This document shows positions 13,417 through 22,089 of a stretch of DNA of 38,036 bases, in pieces. Under the pieces are notes generated by a model, which saw nothing but the letters and a program-made list of their open reading frames with translations, did no database searches and had not been told where the DNA came from. Numbering within the stretch: position 1 is the stretch's first letter; each line of letters opens with the position of its first letter. Where the stretch lies: the NCBI RefSeq assembly GCF_028291725.1, contig NZ_JAQGNT010000003.1:1-38036 (forward strand). The letters run 5' to 3'. The DNA comes from Hydrocarboniphaga sp. Lineage in GTDB: Bacteria; Pseudomonadota; Gammaproteobacteria; Nevskiales; Nevskiaceae. Position numbers and translations under genes: made by a program.

Positions 13417-15836
13417 GTGCAGCGGCAGGCGGCGTCATCGATCGCATCGTAGAAAAAACCGTCAACCAGTTCGCCGATCTGCTGATCGGTCTGCGCGATC
13501 TGTGGTCGGTGATCTTCGCGGCGATGACGCTGTTCTTCGCCTACAGCGCGACCCATGTGCAGCTCGACCCGGGGTTTCTGAAGCTGATCCCGGTGCAGCA
13601 TGAATACATGCGCACGATGATGTACTACATGAAGGATTTCTCCGGCGCGAACACGCTGCTGGTGAATCTGCGCTGGAAAGGTGACGGCGACATCTACAAC
13701 CCCGAATTCATGAAGGCGATGCAGGAGGCCACCGACGAGGTCTTCTTCATCCCCGGCATCAATCGCACCAAGGTCTCGTCGATCTTCACACCGAACACGA
13801 TCTACCTCGAGATCACCGAAGACGGCTTCAATGGCGAACCGGTGGTGCCGGCGCGCTTTTCGGCGACGCCGGAAGAGCTGGCCAAGGTGCGTCACAACGT
13901 CGGCCTGTCCGGACAGATCGGCCTGATCGTCGCCAACGACGGCAAGAGCGCGCTGATCCGCGCCGACCTGCAGGACTTCGACCCGAATGCACCGGTCGAC
14001 AAGCAGCGCGTCGACTACTGGGAAGTGCAGAAAAAACTCGAGGACATCCGCCACAAGTTCGAGCGCGGCAACGTCGAGGTCAACATCATCGGCTTCGCGC
14101 GCCTGCTCGGTGACGTGATCTACGGCCTGATCGGCGTGTTCGCGTTCTTCGGTCTGGCGTTCACGATCACGGTGGCGCTGCTGTTCTGGTACACACGCTC
14201 GGTGAAGATGACGGTGACCGCGGTGATCGTCGCGCTGCTGCCGGTGCTGTGGCTGATCGGGATACTGCCGTTGATCGGTTTCGGTATCGACCCGATGTCG
14301 ATCCTGGTGCCGTTCCTGATCTTCTCGATCGGGGTATCGCACGCGGTGCAGATGACCAATGCCTGGCGCCAGGAAGTCTGTAGCGGCGCCAGTTCGATCA
14401 CCGCTGCTCACTCGGCGTTCCGCAAGCTGTTCGTGCCCGGCGCGGTCGCGCTGCTGACCAATGCGCTGGGCTTCGCGGTGATCATGTTCATCGACATCCC
14501 GATCGTGCACGAGCTCGGTATCACCGCCTGCCTGGGCGTGCTGCTGATGATCATCACCAACAAGATGATCCTGCCGATCATCCTGAGCCACGTCACGCTC
14601 GAGGCCTCGAGCTGGAAGAAGTCCACGCGCAGCGATTCACCGCGCATGGCGAAGATGTGGCGCGGCATCGCGCGCTGCGCCGATCCGCGCTATTCGCTGT
14701 GGGTGTTCGGTGCCTGCCTGCTGCTGCTGGGTGTCAGCACCGTGCTGTCGCGCGGCCTGGTGATCGGCGACACCGGCCGCGGCGCGCCGGAGCTGCGTGC
14801 GGACTCGCGCTACAACTACGACGATCGCGTCATCAACGACAGCTACAACATCGGCACCGACGTGCTGACGGTGATCGTCGAGGCACCGGATTTCCAGGGC
14901 GATTCCTGCCTGCAGTATCCGGTGATCAATCTGGTCGACCGCTTCGAGCTGTTCCTGCACGGCGTTGCCGGCGTGCAGTCGGTGACCAGCGCGGCCGGCA
15001 TCGGCAAGCTGGTGATCAGCAGCTTCAACGAGGGCAATCCGCGGATGCGCGCACTGCCGCGTTCCGAGGTCGGGCTGTCGACCGGATCACGCGGCTTCGA
15101 TCCGAACCTGGGCATCAACAACGAGAGCTGCCGCGCGATCCAGGTGATGATCTTCATGAAGAACCACGAGGGCGCGACGATCGCCCACGTGATCTCCGAG
15201 ATCAAGCGCTTCATCGCGCTGAACCCGACCGCCGGCGTGAAGCTGCGCCTGGCCTCCGGCAACGTCGGCGTGATGGCCGCGACCAACGAAGCGGTGTCGG
15301 CCGCCGAAGTGCGCATGCTGCTGGCGATCTTCGGCGCGCTGACGCTTCTGTGCCTGATCACGTTCCGCAGTTGGCGCGCGGTGCTGTGCGTGATCGCGCC
15401 GCTGGCGATCGTGTCGATTTTCTGCAACGCGCTGATGGCCACGCTCGGCATCGGCCTGAAAGTCGCGACCCTGCCGGTGATCGCACTCGGTGTCGGTGTC
15501 GGTGTCGATTACGGCATCTACCTGTTCGAGCGTATCCAGCACCATATGCGCGACGAGGGCGTGAGCTTCTGCGCTGCGTTCGAGAACGCGATGCGCGAGC
15601 GCGGCAGCGCGGCGGTGTTCACCGCGATCACGATGGCGGTCGCGGTCGGCACCTGGACCTTGTCGGCGCTGAAGTTCCAGGCGGACATGGGCCTGCTGCT
15701 GTCCTTCATGTTTCTGGTCAATATGCTCGGCGCGATCTGCCTGCTGCCGGCTATGGGCTCTTGGCTTTTCCGCGCCAGCGGCGGCAAGCCAGTGCAGCCG
15801 GTGGTTCCCGCGGAGCCGGCGCGGAGTTTTTCGTAG
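13413..15836 (+). CDS. MMPL/RND-superfamily transporter
   Basis: An 807-residue polytopic protein with two RND repeats. Each has one N-terminal membrane helix, a large periplasmic loop (about residues 50-230 and 455-620) and a bundle of helices. The first bundle includes LIGVFAFFGLAFTITVALLF, LLPVLWLIGILPLIGFGIDP and LVPFLIFSIGVSHAVQM. The second has the hallmark ALGVGVGVDYGIYLFERI with its proton-relay-type aspartate. This eukaryote-sterol-transporter/HpnN/MMPL branch moves hydrophobic molecules through the envelope. Its position just after the steroid locus suggests a steroid or hydrophobic-acid cargo, which is inference. Its TAG stop (15834-15836) is part of the GTAG head of a family D REPIN. 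Confidence 0.85.
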   Translation: MSAAAGGVIDRIVEKTVNQFADLLIGLRDLWSVIFAAMTLFFAYSATHVQLDPGFLKLIPVQHEYMRTMMYYMKDFSGANTLLVNLRWKGDGDIYNPEFMKAMQEATDEVFFIPGINRTKVSSIFTPNTIYLEITEDGFNGEPVVPARFSATPEELAKVRHNVGLSGQIGLIVANDGKSALIRADLQDFDPNAPVDKQRVDYWEVQKKLEDIRHKFERGNVEVNIIGFARLLGDVIYGLIGVFAFFGLAFTITVALLFWYTRSVKMTVTAVIVALLPVLWLIGILPLIGFGIDPMSILVPFLIFSIGVSHAVQMTNAWRQEVCSGASSITAAHSAFRKLFVPGAVALLTNALGFAVIMFIDIPIVHELGITACLGVLLMIITNKMILPIILSHVTLEASSWKKSTRSDSPRMAKMWRGIARCADPRYSLWVFGACLLLLGVSTVLSRGLVIGDTGRGAPELRADSRYNYDDRVINDSYNIGTDVLTVIVEAPDFQGDSCLQYPVINLVDRFELFLHGVAGVQSVTSAAGIGKLVISSFNEGNPRMRALPRSEVGLSTGSRGFDPNLGINNESCRAIQVMIFMKNHEGATIAHVISEIKRFIALNPTAGVKLRLASGNVGVMAATNEAVSAAEVRMLLAIFGALTLLCLITFRSWRAVLCVIAPLAIVSIFCNALMATLGIGLKVATLPVIALGVGVGVDYGIYLFERIQHHMRDEGVSFCAAFENAMRERGSAAVFTAITMAVAVGTWTLSALKFQADMGLLLSFMFLVNMLGAICLLPAMGSWLFRASGGKPVQPVVPAEPARSFS

Positions 15837-15911
15837 GTCGGCAATCCTTTGCCGACGTGAGGCTTCGATTGCGCATTGACCGTACACGTCGGCAAGGGAT
15901 TGCCGACCTAC
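15833..15911. repeat. REPIN family D in a convergent junction
   Basis: GTAGGTCGGCAATCCTTTGC CGACGT, loop, ACGTCGGCAAGGGATTGCC GACCTAC. The arms differ only by a C/T-type change. It fills the gap between the convergent transporter and AraC genes, contains the transporter's stop codon and ends 2 bases before the AraC stop codon. Confidence 0.92.
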
Positions 15912-15913
15912 GT

Positions 15914-16837
15914 TCAGCTGTCCGATTCCTCGTCCCGATTCGCTCGCACCTTGCCCGGTCCTACGCCGTCCACGCGCTTGAAGAAGCGCCGGAACGCGGC
16001 CTCGCTGCGGTAGCCCATCATCTCGGCGATCGATGCGACCGAGTAGCGGCGGTTTTTCAGCAGCCGGCGCGCTTCGGTCGCGCGCCAGTTGGACAGGTAC
16101 TGGATCGGTGGCTGGCCGACGGTTTGAGTGAACAGCTCGGCGAACGCGGTGCGCGACATGCCGGCGACCTGGGCCATGGACTGGATCGTCCACTCGTCAC
16201 CGGGCCGCTCATGCACCGCCGCCAGCGCTTTCGACAGACGCACATCGGTCAGCGCGGCGAGCAGGCCGCGCGGCTCGCCGGCGCTGCGCACGTATTCGCA
16301 GACCGCCATCGTGAACAGCGAGTCCGCGAGCTTGTTCTGCACCATCTGCCGGCCCCAGCGCCGGTCGGTGCTGGTCGCGACCAGCATGTCGGCGAGTTGG
16401 CGGAACGCGCCGCTGCTTTGCGCGGCGCGGACGATGAAACAGGGCGGCAGCGCGGTGAAGATCGGGTTGCGCATGCCCATGATGAATTCCAGCTCGCCGC
16501 ACAGCATCGAGGTGCCGGCGTCCTCGCTGGGCTCCGGCAGATGCGGATCGCGCGAGGCCGACAGCGAATGCCGCGTGCCGGTCGGGAACACGATCAGGTC
16601 GCCGCGGAACAGCTGCTCGGGTGATGCCAGTGCACTGCCGCTGACCCAGCACCCGCCATCGGTGATCAGGTGGAACTGGCCGAAGCGCGTCGCCGGCTCC
16701 TGTTCGAACCAGGTGCCGCAGTAGCGCACGTTGGCGGTGATCTCCACGCGCAGCTGGTAGGAACTGAGCACCGCCTCCAGCACGCTGTCGACGGACTGGG
16801 ACGTGTCTTCTGCTGCGGGCCTGGGTTTGTGCTCCAT
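15914..16837 (-). CDS. AraC-family regulator with N-terminal cupin domain
   Basis: A 307-residue AraC regulator of the AraC-binding-like cupin type. The N-terminal sensor spans about residues 15-200 (FGQFHLITDGGCWVSG, FRGDLIVFPTGTRHSL). Two helix-turn-helix motifs follow: MAQVAGMSRTAFAELFTQTV (about 223-242) and SIAEMMGYRSEAAFRRFFKR (about 268-287). Many relatives control oxidation or detoxification genes next to them. Here the nearest candidates are the transporter pair (convergent) and, at a distance, the steroid genes, since no TetR/KstR2 gene is in the window. Effector and targets cannot be read from the sequence. Confidence 0.88.
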   Translation of the reverse strand: MEHKPRPAAEDTSQSVDSVLEAVLSSYQLRVEITANVRYCGTWFEQEPATRFGQFHLITDGGCWVSGSALASPEQLFRGDLIVFPTGTRHSLSASRDPHLPEPSEDAGTSMLCGELEFIMGMRNPIFTALPPCFIVRAAQSSGAFRQLADMLVATSTDRRWGRQMVQNKLADSLFTMAVCEYVRSAGEPRGLLAALTDVRLSKALAAVHERPGDEWTIQSMAQVAGMSRTAFAELFTQTVGQPPIQYLSNWRATEARRLLKNRRYSVASIAEMMGYRSEAAFRRFFKRVDGVGPGKVRANRDEESDS

Positions 16838-16935
16838 CGGCTGAATGCTAGAGCACCCGCCTGCCGGCGACCATGCCGGATCGGAGGCGGCTTATGCCCG
16901 GTCGTCCGGGGCGCCGCGACCGGGACTGTGCCGGT

Positions 16936-17199
16936 TCAGATCTCGAACGCGAGTTCCGGCAGATTCAGGTCGGCCTGAGAGCTGCGGACCGGGGGCAGGT
17001 CGACTTCGGCCATCACCGAGCGGTCGACATGGCCGGCCGCGATTTCCTTCAGCGAGATCACCGTCGACTTGTGGTCTTCCCAGGGCACGTGCGGCATCGC
17101 GCCGCGTGCCAGCTGGCGAGCCCGCTTGGCAGCGACCTGACACAGTTCGAACTGGTTGGGGATGATGTGCAGACAGTCTTCGATGGTGACGCGTGCCAT
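16936..17199 (-). CDS. rpoZ: RNA polymerase omega subunit (divergent, solitary)
   Basis: An 87-residue protein starting MARVTIEDCL, the omega signature, followed by NQFELCQVAAKRARQLARG (helix and core contact region) and WEDHKSTVISLKEIAAG. ATG at 17199 was chosen; the frame extends to 17388, but MARV is the conserved omega N-terminus. Two things are unusual: the variant HIIPNQFELCQV where most omegas read close to DNRFELV, and the position away from gmk and spoT. It could be the only omega gene or a second copy. The intergenic TATAGT (complement of 17237-17242) is a possible -10 for it. Confidence 0.8.
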   Translation of the reverse strand: MARVTIEDCLHIIPNQFELCQVAAKRARQLARGAMPHVPWEDHKSTVISLKEIAAGHVDRSVMAEVDLPPVRSSQADLNLPELAFEI

Positions 17200-17362
17200 G
17201 GGAGTTTCCGAGTACGCCGCAAGAGCACGGTCCGCCACTATAGGCGCTTCGGTCCGCTTGCGTTTTCGGCCGCCGGACGGTAGGGCATATTGCGGGAACG
17301 GGCGGCTGTATCGGTTGCGATGGCGAAATACGAACATTCCGGCACCGCAACCGGAGCCATCC

Positions 17363-17821
17363 ATGAATTCTCTGCCCGCATCCGTCATTACGATGTACCG
17401 CGCCCTGGTCGGTGCAGCCGAGCGCCTGAGCTGGCTGGCGCCGCTGCTGATGCGACTCGTGTTCGGCTACTTCTGGCTGGAAACCGGCTGGGCCAAGCTG
17501 CACAACCTCGACGGTTTTACCGAGCGTTTCATCAGCTGGGGCATCCCGTTCCCGGCGTTCAGCGCGGGCCTGAGCGCCTGGGCCGAGTTCATCGGCGGCG
17601 GCCTGATGATGGCCGGCCTGGCGACGCGCGCGACGATGGTCGCGATGATCGTCAACATGCTGGTGGCGATGGCCCTGGTGGTGCTACCGACGATCAGTAC
17701 CCTGGACGAATTCGTCGAACTCGACGAGACGATCTACGTGCTGGCGCTGTTCTGGCTGCTGATGGCAGGGCCGGGGAAGGCGAGCCTGGATCATCTGATC
17801 GCGAAGCGGCTCGAAGCTTGA
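17363..17821 (+). CDS. DoxX-family membrane protein
   Basis: A 152-residue four-helix membrane protein. Hydrophobic segments lie at about residues 22-38 (APLLMRLVFGYFWLETG), 63-85 (WAEFIGGGLMMAGLATR), 86-104 (MVAMIVNMLVAMALVVLP) and 115-133 (IYVLALFWLLMAGPG). RLVFGYFWLETGWAKL is the DoxX start motif. The ATG at 17363 is chosen because the first helix and the family motif begin just after it; the upstream frame to 17156 is unsupported. It is divergent from rpoZ and convergent with osmC. DoxX proteins have been linked to redox or quinone roles; nothing here fixes a function. Confidence 0.82.
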   Translation: MNSLPASVITMYRALVGAAERLSWLAPLLMRLVFGYFWLETGWAKLHNLDGFTERFISWGIPFPAFSAGLSAWAEFIGGGLMMAGLATRATMVAMIVNMLVAMALVVLPTISTLDEFVELDETIYVLALFWLLMAGPGKASLDHLIAKRLEA

Positions 17822-17830
17822 ATCGCGGAA

Positions 17831-17916
17831 CTGTAGGAGCGGCTCTTAGCCGCGATTGTGCACTTGCAGGCGTCAATCGCGGCTAGCAGCCTGTCGGGCT
17901 TACGCCCCTCCTACAG
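17831..17916. repeat. REPIN family C, divergent copy
   Basis: CTGTAGGAGCGGCTCTTAGC CGCGATTG, loop, CAATCGCGGCTA and a right end CGCCCCTCCTACAG that no longer pairs exactly. It abuts the nested element at 17942-18114 in the convergent gap between doxX and osmC. Confidence 0.75.
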
Positions 17917-17941
17917 GGGGACTTCGAAGGAGGGGCGCAAG

Positions 17942-18114
17942 CCCAATGGCACTACCTTAGGAAGAAAATCCCCTCTCCCGCCTGCGGGAGAGGGTGGCGC
18001 GGAGCGCCGGGTGAGGGGCTTCTTCCCGCCGAACAGCCCCTCATCCGCCCCTTCGGGGCAGCATCGAACGCAAGCGGGAGAAGGGACTGCAACGCTTAAG
18101 GTAGTGCCATTGGG
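17942..18114. repeat. Nested inverted repeat around a family B element
   Basis: Outer arms of 18 bp (CCCAATGGCACTACCTTA at 17942-17959 and its exact complement at 18097-18114) enclose a family B-like palindrome (17970-18085: CCCTCTCCCGCCTGCGGGAG ... GGGCGGAT-type core ... CGGGAGAAGGG). With the preceding family C element, the whole 309-bp space between doxX and osmC is palindromic sequence with no gene. Confidence 0.8.
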
Positions 18115-18130
18115 ATAGCGACCCTCCTCC

Positions 18131-18553
18131 CTACGCGGTCTCGACCAGCTCGTAACTGTGGGTCACATTGACACCGCCGCGCTTGAGCATGATCGACGCC
18201 GAGCAGTACTTGTCGGCCGACAGGTCCACTGCCCGCTTCACCTGGTTTTCGTTCATGCCACGACCCTTGATCACGAATTTCAGATGGATGTCGGTAAACA
18301 CTTTGGGCTCGGTTTCGGCTCGTTTGCCCTCGACCTCCACATAGCAATCGCTGACCGGCTGGCGCGCTTTTTTCAGGATGTGGACCACGTCGACTGCCGA
18401 GCACGAACCCACCGAGAGCAACATCAGCTCCATCGGCCTTGCGCCGAGATTGCGTCCGCCGATATCCGGCGGGCCGTCGATCACGACGGCGTGGCTGCTG
18501 CCTGTTTCTCCGATAAACGCCGCGTTCTCGACCCACTTCACTCTTGCGTGCAT
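18131..18553 (-). CDS. OsmC-family peroxiredoxin-like protein
   Basis: A 140-residue OsmC/YhfA-type protein. The two reactive cysteines are seen in LLSVGSCSAVDVVHILKK (Cys about 50) and ADKYCSASIMLKR (Cys about 116). GGRNLGARPMELMLLSVGSCS is the family helix. It is divergent from vfr, the same arrangement as PA0653/vfr in Pseudomonas aeruginosa. Members reduce organic hydroperoxides; the YhfA branch is often encoded next to crp. GGAGAG lies just upstream of the ATG. Confidence 0.9.
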   Translation of the reverse strand: MHARVKWVENAAFIGETGSSHAVVIDGPPDIGGRNLGARPMELMLLSVGSCSAVDVVHILKKARQPVSDCYVEVEGKRAETEPKVFTDIHLKFVIKGRGMNENQVKRAVDLSADKYCSASIMLKRGGVNVTHSYELVETA

Positions 18554-18668
18554 GAATCTCTCCGGATTTGCTAGGTGGCCTCAGAATTTGATGCTATTTT
18601 CCAGCAATAAAAGGGACCGAACCCAATAATTATCGTGGCTAGGGTTTTAGTGATTAAAGGGGTCGTAA

Positions 18669-19343
18669 ATGTTCATGCAGAAGCCGGCCATACGGGCCTT
18701 CGTCGCGCAAGCGCACAAGCGTACTTTGCCGCCCAAGCACACCATCATTCACGCGGGCGACGATCCCAAATCGATTTACCTGATTCTGGAAGGCTCCGTC
18801 AGTATCCTGCTCGAAGACCCTGACGGTCGCGAGATCGTACTGGCCTATTTGAACTCGGGCTCGTTTTTCGGCGAAATGTGCCTGTTCCCCGATCAGCCCA
18901 AGCGCTCGGCGATCGTGCGTAGCCGGATGCCGACGCTGGTCGCCGAGATCGGCTATCAGGCTTTCGATACGTTCGTGCAGAAGAATCCTCAGATCATGTA
19001 CGAAGTCGCCGGCCAGCTCGCCGCTCGCCTGCGCGATACCAGCCGCCGTGTCGGCGATCTGGCGTTTCTCGACGTCGCCGGCCGGCTCGCCCACGCGCTG
19101 CTGGAGCTTTGTCAACAACCGGACGCCTTGCCGCATGCACGCGGCACGGTCATCAAATGCAGCCGCCAGGAACTTGCGCGCATCATTGGTTGCTCGCGCG
19201 AAATGGCCGGTCGCGTGCTGAAGAAACTCGAGGAGGACGGCATGTTGCAGGCTCTGGGGCGCAGCACCCTGGTGCTCGGCGTGCAGTGCAAGGTCAAGGA
19301 AAGCAGCCGACTCACGCCCAGCCGGCTCGCACCGGCCAAGTGA
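18669..19343 (+). CDS. vfr: cAMP receptor protein Vfr/Crp
   Basis: A 224-residue Crp/Fnr regulator. Nucleotide-binding domain: IYLILEGSVSILLEDPDGRE, NSGSFFGEMCLF with the cAMP-ribose glutamate and PKRSAIVRS with the phosphate-binding Arg-Ser. The GDLAFLDVAGRLAHALLELCQQPDA hinge and SRQELARIIGCSREMAGRVL helix-turn-helix (RE recognition) follow Vfr closely. It is slightly longer than Vfr through a basic Ser/Pro C-terminal tail of about 20 residues. The order OsmC-vfr-trpCDG is that of Pseudomonas. AAGGGG lies upstream of the ATG; the divergent gap (18554-18668) is AT-rich, as expected for promoters. Confidence 0.9.
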   Translation: MFMQKPAIRAFVAQAHKRTLPPKHTIIHAGDDPKSIYLILEGSVSILLEDPDGREIVLAYLNSGSFFGEMCLFPDQPKRSAIVRSRMPTLVAEIGYQAFDTFVQKNPQIMYEVAGQLAARLRDTSRRVGDLAFLDVAGRLAHALLELCQQPDALPHARGTVIKCSRQELARIIGCSREMAGRVLKKLEEDGMLQALGRSTLVLGVQCKVKESSRLTPSRLAPAK

Positions 19344-19383
19344 ATCTGCTGTCGCAAATGCCGGCTCAGCCGTCAAGCTGCGC

Positions 19384-19461
19384 GTAGGTCGGCAATCCTT
19401 TGCCGACGTTTTAGCCGATACGCAACCGCGGTCCCACGTCGGCAGAGGATTGCCGAGCTAC
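19384..19461. repeat. REPIN family D in a convergent junction
   Basis: GTAGGTCGGCAATCCTTTGC CGACGT, loop, ACGTCGGCAGAGGATTGCCG AGCTAC, a slightly decayed copy. It separates vfr and trpC, which converge. Confidence 0.9.
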
Positions 19462-19476
19462 GAGCGGAAACCTTCG

Positions 19477-20283
19477 TTACGACGCGATCAGTTTCCGCAG
19501 CGCAGCCGCCGGGCTCGGCTGCCGCATCAGCGATTCGCCGACCAGGAAGCGCCGCACGCCGGCTGCCAGTATGCGCTGCACGTCGGCCGCGGTGCCGATG
19601 CCGCTTTCGGTCACCACTTCGGCGCTGGCGGGCACGCGATCCAGCAGCTCTAGCGTGGTTTCCAGCCGTGTTTCGAAGGTCCGCAAACTGCGGTTGTTGA
19701 TGCCCAGCAGATAGTCATCGCCGATCTGTGCGTCCAGAACCTGCTGCAACTCGGCACCGTTGTGAATCTCCACCAGCACGTCGAGCCCCAGCGCTCGCGA
19801 AACCTTGTGCAGATCGTGCAGGCGCTGCGGGCTCAGCGCCGCGGCGATCAGCAGCACGCAGTCGGCGCCGATCGTGCGCGCCTGCACGATCTGGATCTCG
19901 TCGATCAGGAAATCCTTGCGGATCACCGGCAGCGAACAGGCGCGGCGAGCGGCGATCAGGTACTCGTCGCCGCCTTGAAAGAAGTCGCGATCGGTCAGCA
20001 CCGACAGGCAGGCCGCGCCGCCGTGCTCGTATTCCAGCGCCAGCCAGCTTGCATCGAAATCGGCACGGATCAGGCCCTTGCTCGGCGAGGCTCGCTTGAT
20101 CTCGGCAATCACCGCGGGGCCGGCGATGGCCGCGCGCCGCAGCGCGGCCGCGAACCCGCGCGGCGGATCCTGCTCGAGCGCCAGCGCCTCGAGTTTTTCG
20201 AGCGTTGTGATCTTGCGCAGATCCGCGATTTCCTCGCGCTTGCGCGCCAGGATGGTGTCGAGAATATCGCGGGTTCCGCTCAT
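19477..20283 (-). CDS. trpC: Indole-3-glycerol phosphate synthase
   Basis: A 268-residue TIM-barrel enzyme forming indole-3-glycerol phosphate from CdRP. Conserved blocks: [20 protein letters not shown] (catalytic Glu and Lys, about residues 59-78), [26 protein letters not shown] with the catalytic lysine, [25 protein letters not shown] and FLVGESLMR. It is the monofunctional form without a TrpF domain, the Pseudomonas arrangement. Its start overlaps the trpD stop by 4 bases (trpG-trpD-trpC operon). Confidence 0.96.
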   Translation of the reverse strand: MSGTRDILDTILARKREEIADLRKITTLEKLEALALEQDPPRGFAAALRRAAIAGPAVIAEIKRASPSKGLIRADFDASWLALEYEHGGAACLSVLTDRDFFQGGDEYLIAARRACSLPVIRKDFLIDEIQIVQARTIGADCVLLIAAALSPQRLHDLHKVSRALGLDVLVEIHNGAELQQVLDAQIGDDYLLGINNRSLRTFETRLETTLELLDRVPASAEVVTESGIGTAADVQRILAAGVRRFLVGESLMRQPSPAAALRKLIAS

Positions 20284-21316
20284 GATTTAAGGCCTCCGAG
20301 TCGGCGCGAGACGCGCACGTAGTCGTCGAGTTTGTTGCGCGCCGCGCCGCTGGCGATAGCCTGGCGCGCGCGCGCCAGCCCATCGCCGATGTCGCTGGCG
20401 ACGCCAGCCGCATAAAGCGCTGCGCCGGCATTCAGCGCGACGATGTCGCGTGCCGGGCCGGGCTGATCGTCCAGGGTTTCGAGCAGACGCTTTTTCGACT
20501 CGGCGGCGTTGTCGACCCGCAGATTCCGGGTTGCCGACATCGCGATGCCGAAGTCTTCGGGGTGGATTTCGTATTCGCGCACCACGCCATCGCGCAGTTC
20601 GCCGACACGCGTTGCGGCGCCCAGTGAAATCTCGTCGAGGCCGTCGCTGCCCCAGACCACCAGTGCGCGTTGGCTGCCGAGCCGCTGTAGCGCGCGTACC
20701 TGGATGCCGACCAGATCGACGTGGAACACGCCCATCAGGATGTTCGGCGCATCGGCCGGATTGGTCAGCGGGCCGAGGATGTTGAAGATCGTGCGCGCGC
20801 CGAGTTCCTTGCGCACCGGCGCGACGACTTTCATCGCCGGATGATGCCTGGGCGCGAACATGAAGCCGAAGCCGACTTCGGCGATGCAGGCCGCAACCTG
20901 CTCGGGCTCCAGCTCGATCATCGCGCCTAGCGACTCCAGCACGTCGGCCGCACCGGATTTCGAGGACACACCGCGATTGCCGTGCTTGGCGACGCGCGCG
21001 CCGGCAGCGGCGGCCACAAAGCTCGCCGCGGTGGAGATGTTGAAGGTATGCGCGCCGTCGCCGCCGGTGCCGACCACATCCACGAAATGCGGATCGGGCG
21101 GCAGCACGACCTTGCGCGAGAACTCGCGCAGCACGCTGGCGGCGGCGGCGATTTCGCCGATGGTTTCCTTCTTCACGCGCAGGCCGGTGAGCAAGGCCGC
21201 GACCATCAGCGGCGACACCTCGCCGCGCATGATCTGGCGCATCAGGTCGATCATCTCGTCATGAAAGATCTCGCGATGTTCGATCGTGCGGGTCAGCGCC
21301 TCCTGCGGTGTGATGC

Positions 21317-21320
<4 letters not shown>
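20280..21320 (-). CDS. trpD: Anthranilate phosphoribosyltransferase
   Basis: A 346-residue TrpD. The PRPP site is seen in [20 protein letters not shown] (about residues 85-104) and [19 protein letters not shown]; anthranilate contacts are [12 protein letters not shown] and [30 protein letters not shown] and [13 protein letters not shown] also match. It overlaps trpG upstream and trpC downstream by 4 bases each, so expression is probably coupled. Confidence 0.96.
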
Positions 21321-21907
<587 letters not shown>

Positions 21908-21999
21908 GAGAGGTCATCCAAAGCAGTGTGGGCTTGGCGCGTCGGCGAGGCTTCGCCGCGACGGCGCTGCGGGCGCTCCAGGAGTTCTGGAGGCGGAGC

Positions 22000-22038
22000 T
22001 TAGGAGTGACGCCAACGATTCATGATGGGGGAACGCAT
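22000..22038 (-). CDS. Candidate Trp leader peptide of the trpGDC operon
   Basis: A 12-codon ORF, MRSPIMNRWRHS then TAA, ends 93 bases before trpG. It has one Trp codon near its end followed by Arg-His. Downstream lie two hairpins: CTCCAG-AACTC-CTGGAG (21992-21976) and GGCGA-AGCC-TCGCC (21957-21944). A TACAAT -10 candidate is at 22070-22065, about 27 bases before the ATG. There is no clear U-tract terminator. Attenuation of trpGDC is known from Pseudomonas putida; the assignment here is inference. Confidence 0.5.
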   Translation of the reverse strand: MRSPIMNRWRHS

Positions 22039-22064
22039 CTGCTAATCGGGTTCGAGCGGCGGCC

Positions 22065-22070
22065 ATTGTA
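22065..22070 (-). promoter_or_regulatory. Candidate -10 of the trpGDC promoter
   Basis: TACAAT on the minus strand, five of six matches to TATAAT, located just after the end of the scfR-type gene and before the leader ORF. The -35 region (CTGAAT, 17-base spacing) is weak. Confidence 0.4.
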
Positions 22071-22089
22071 AGCCGATCCGGCGCTCGAT

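Noticed and set aside
14657-16624. 655-codon plus-strand frame
   Set aside because: It runs in another frame over the transporter and antisense over araC, with Arg-rich low-complexity composition typical of GC-rich shadows.
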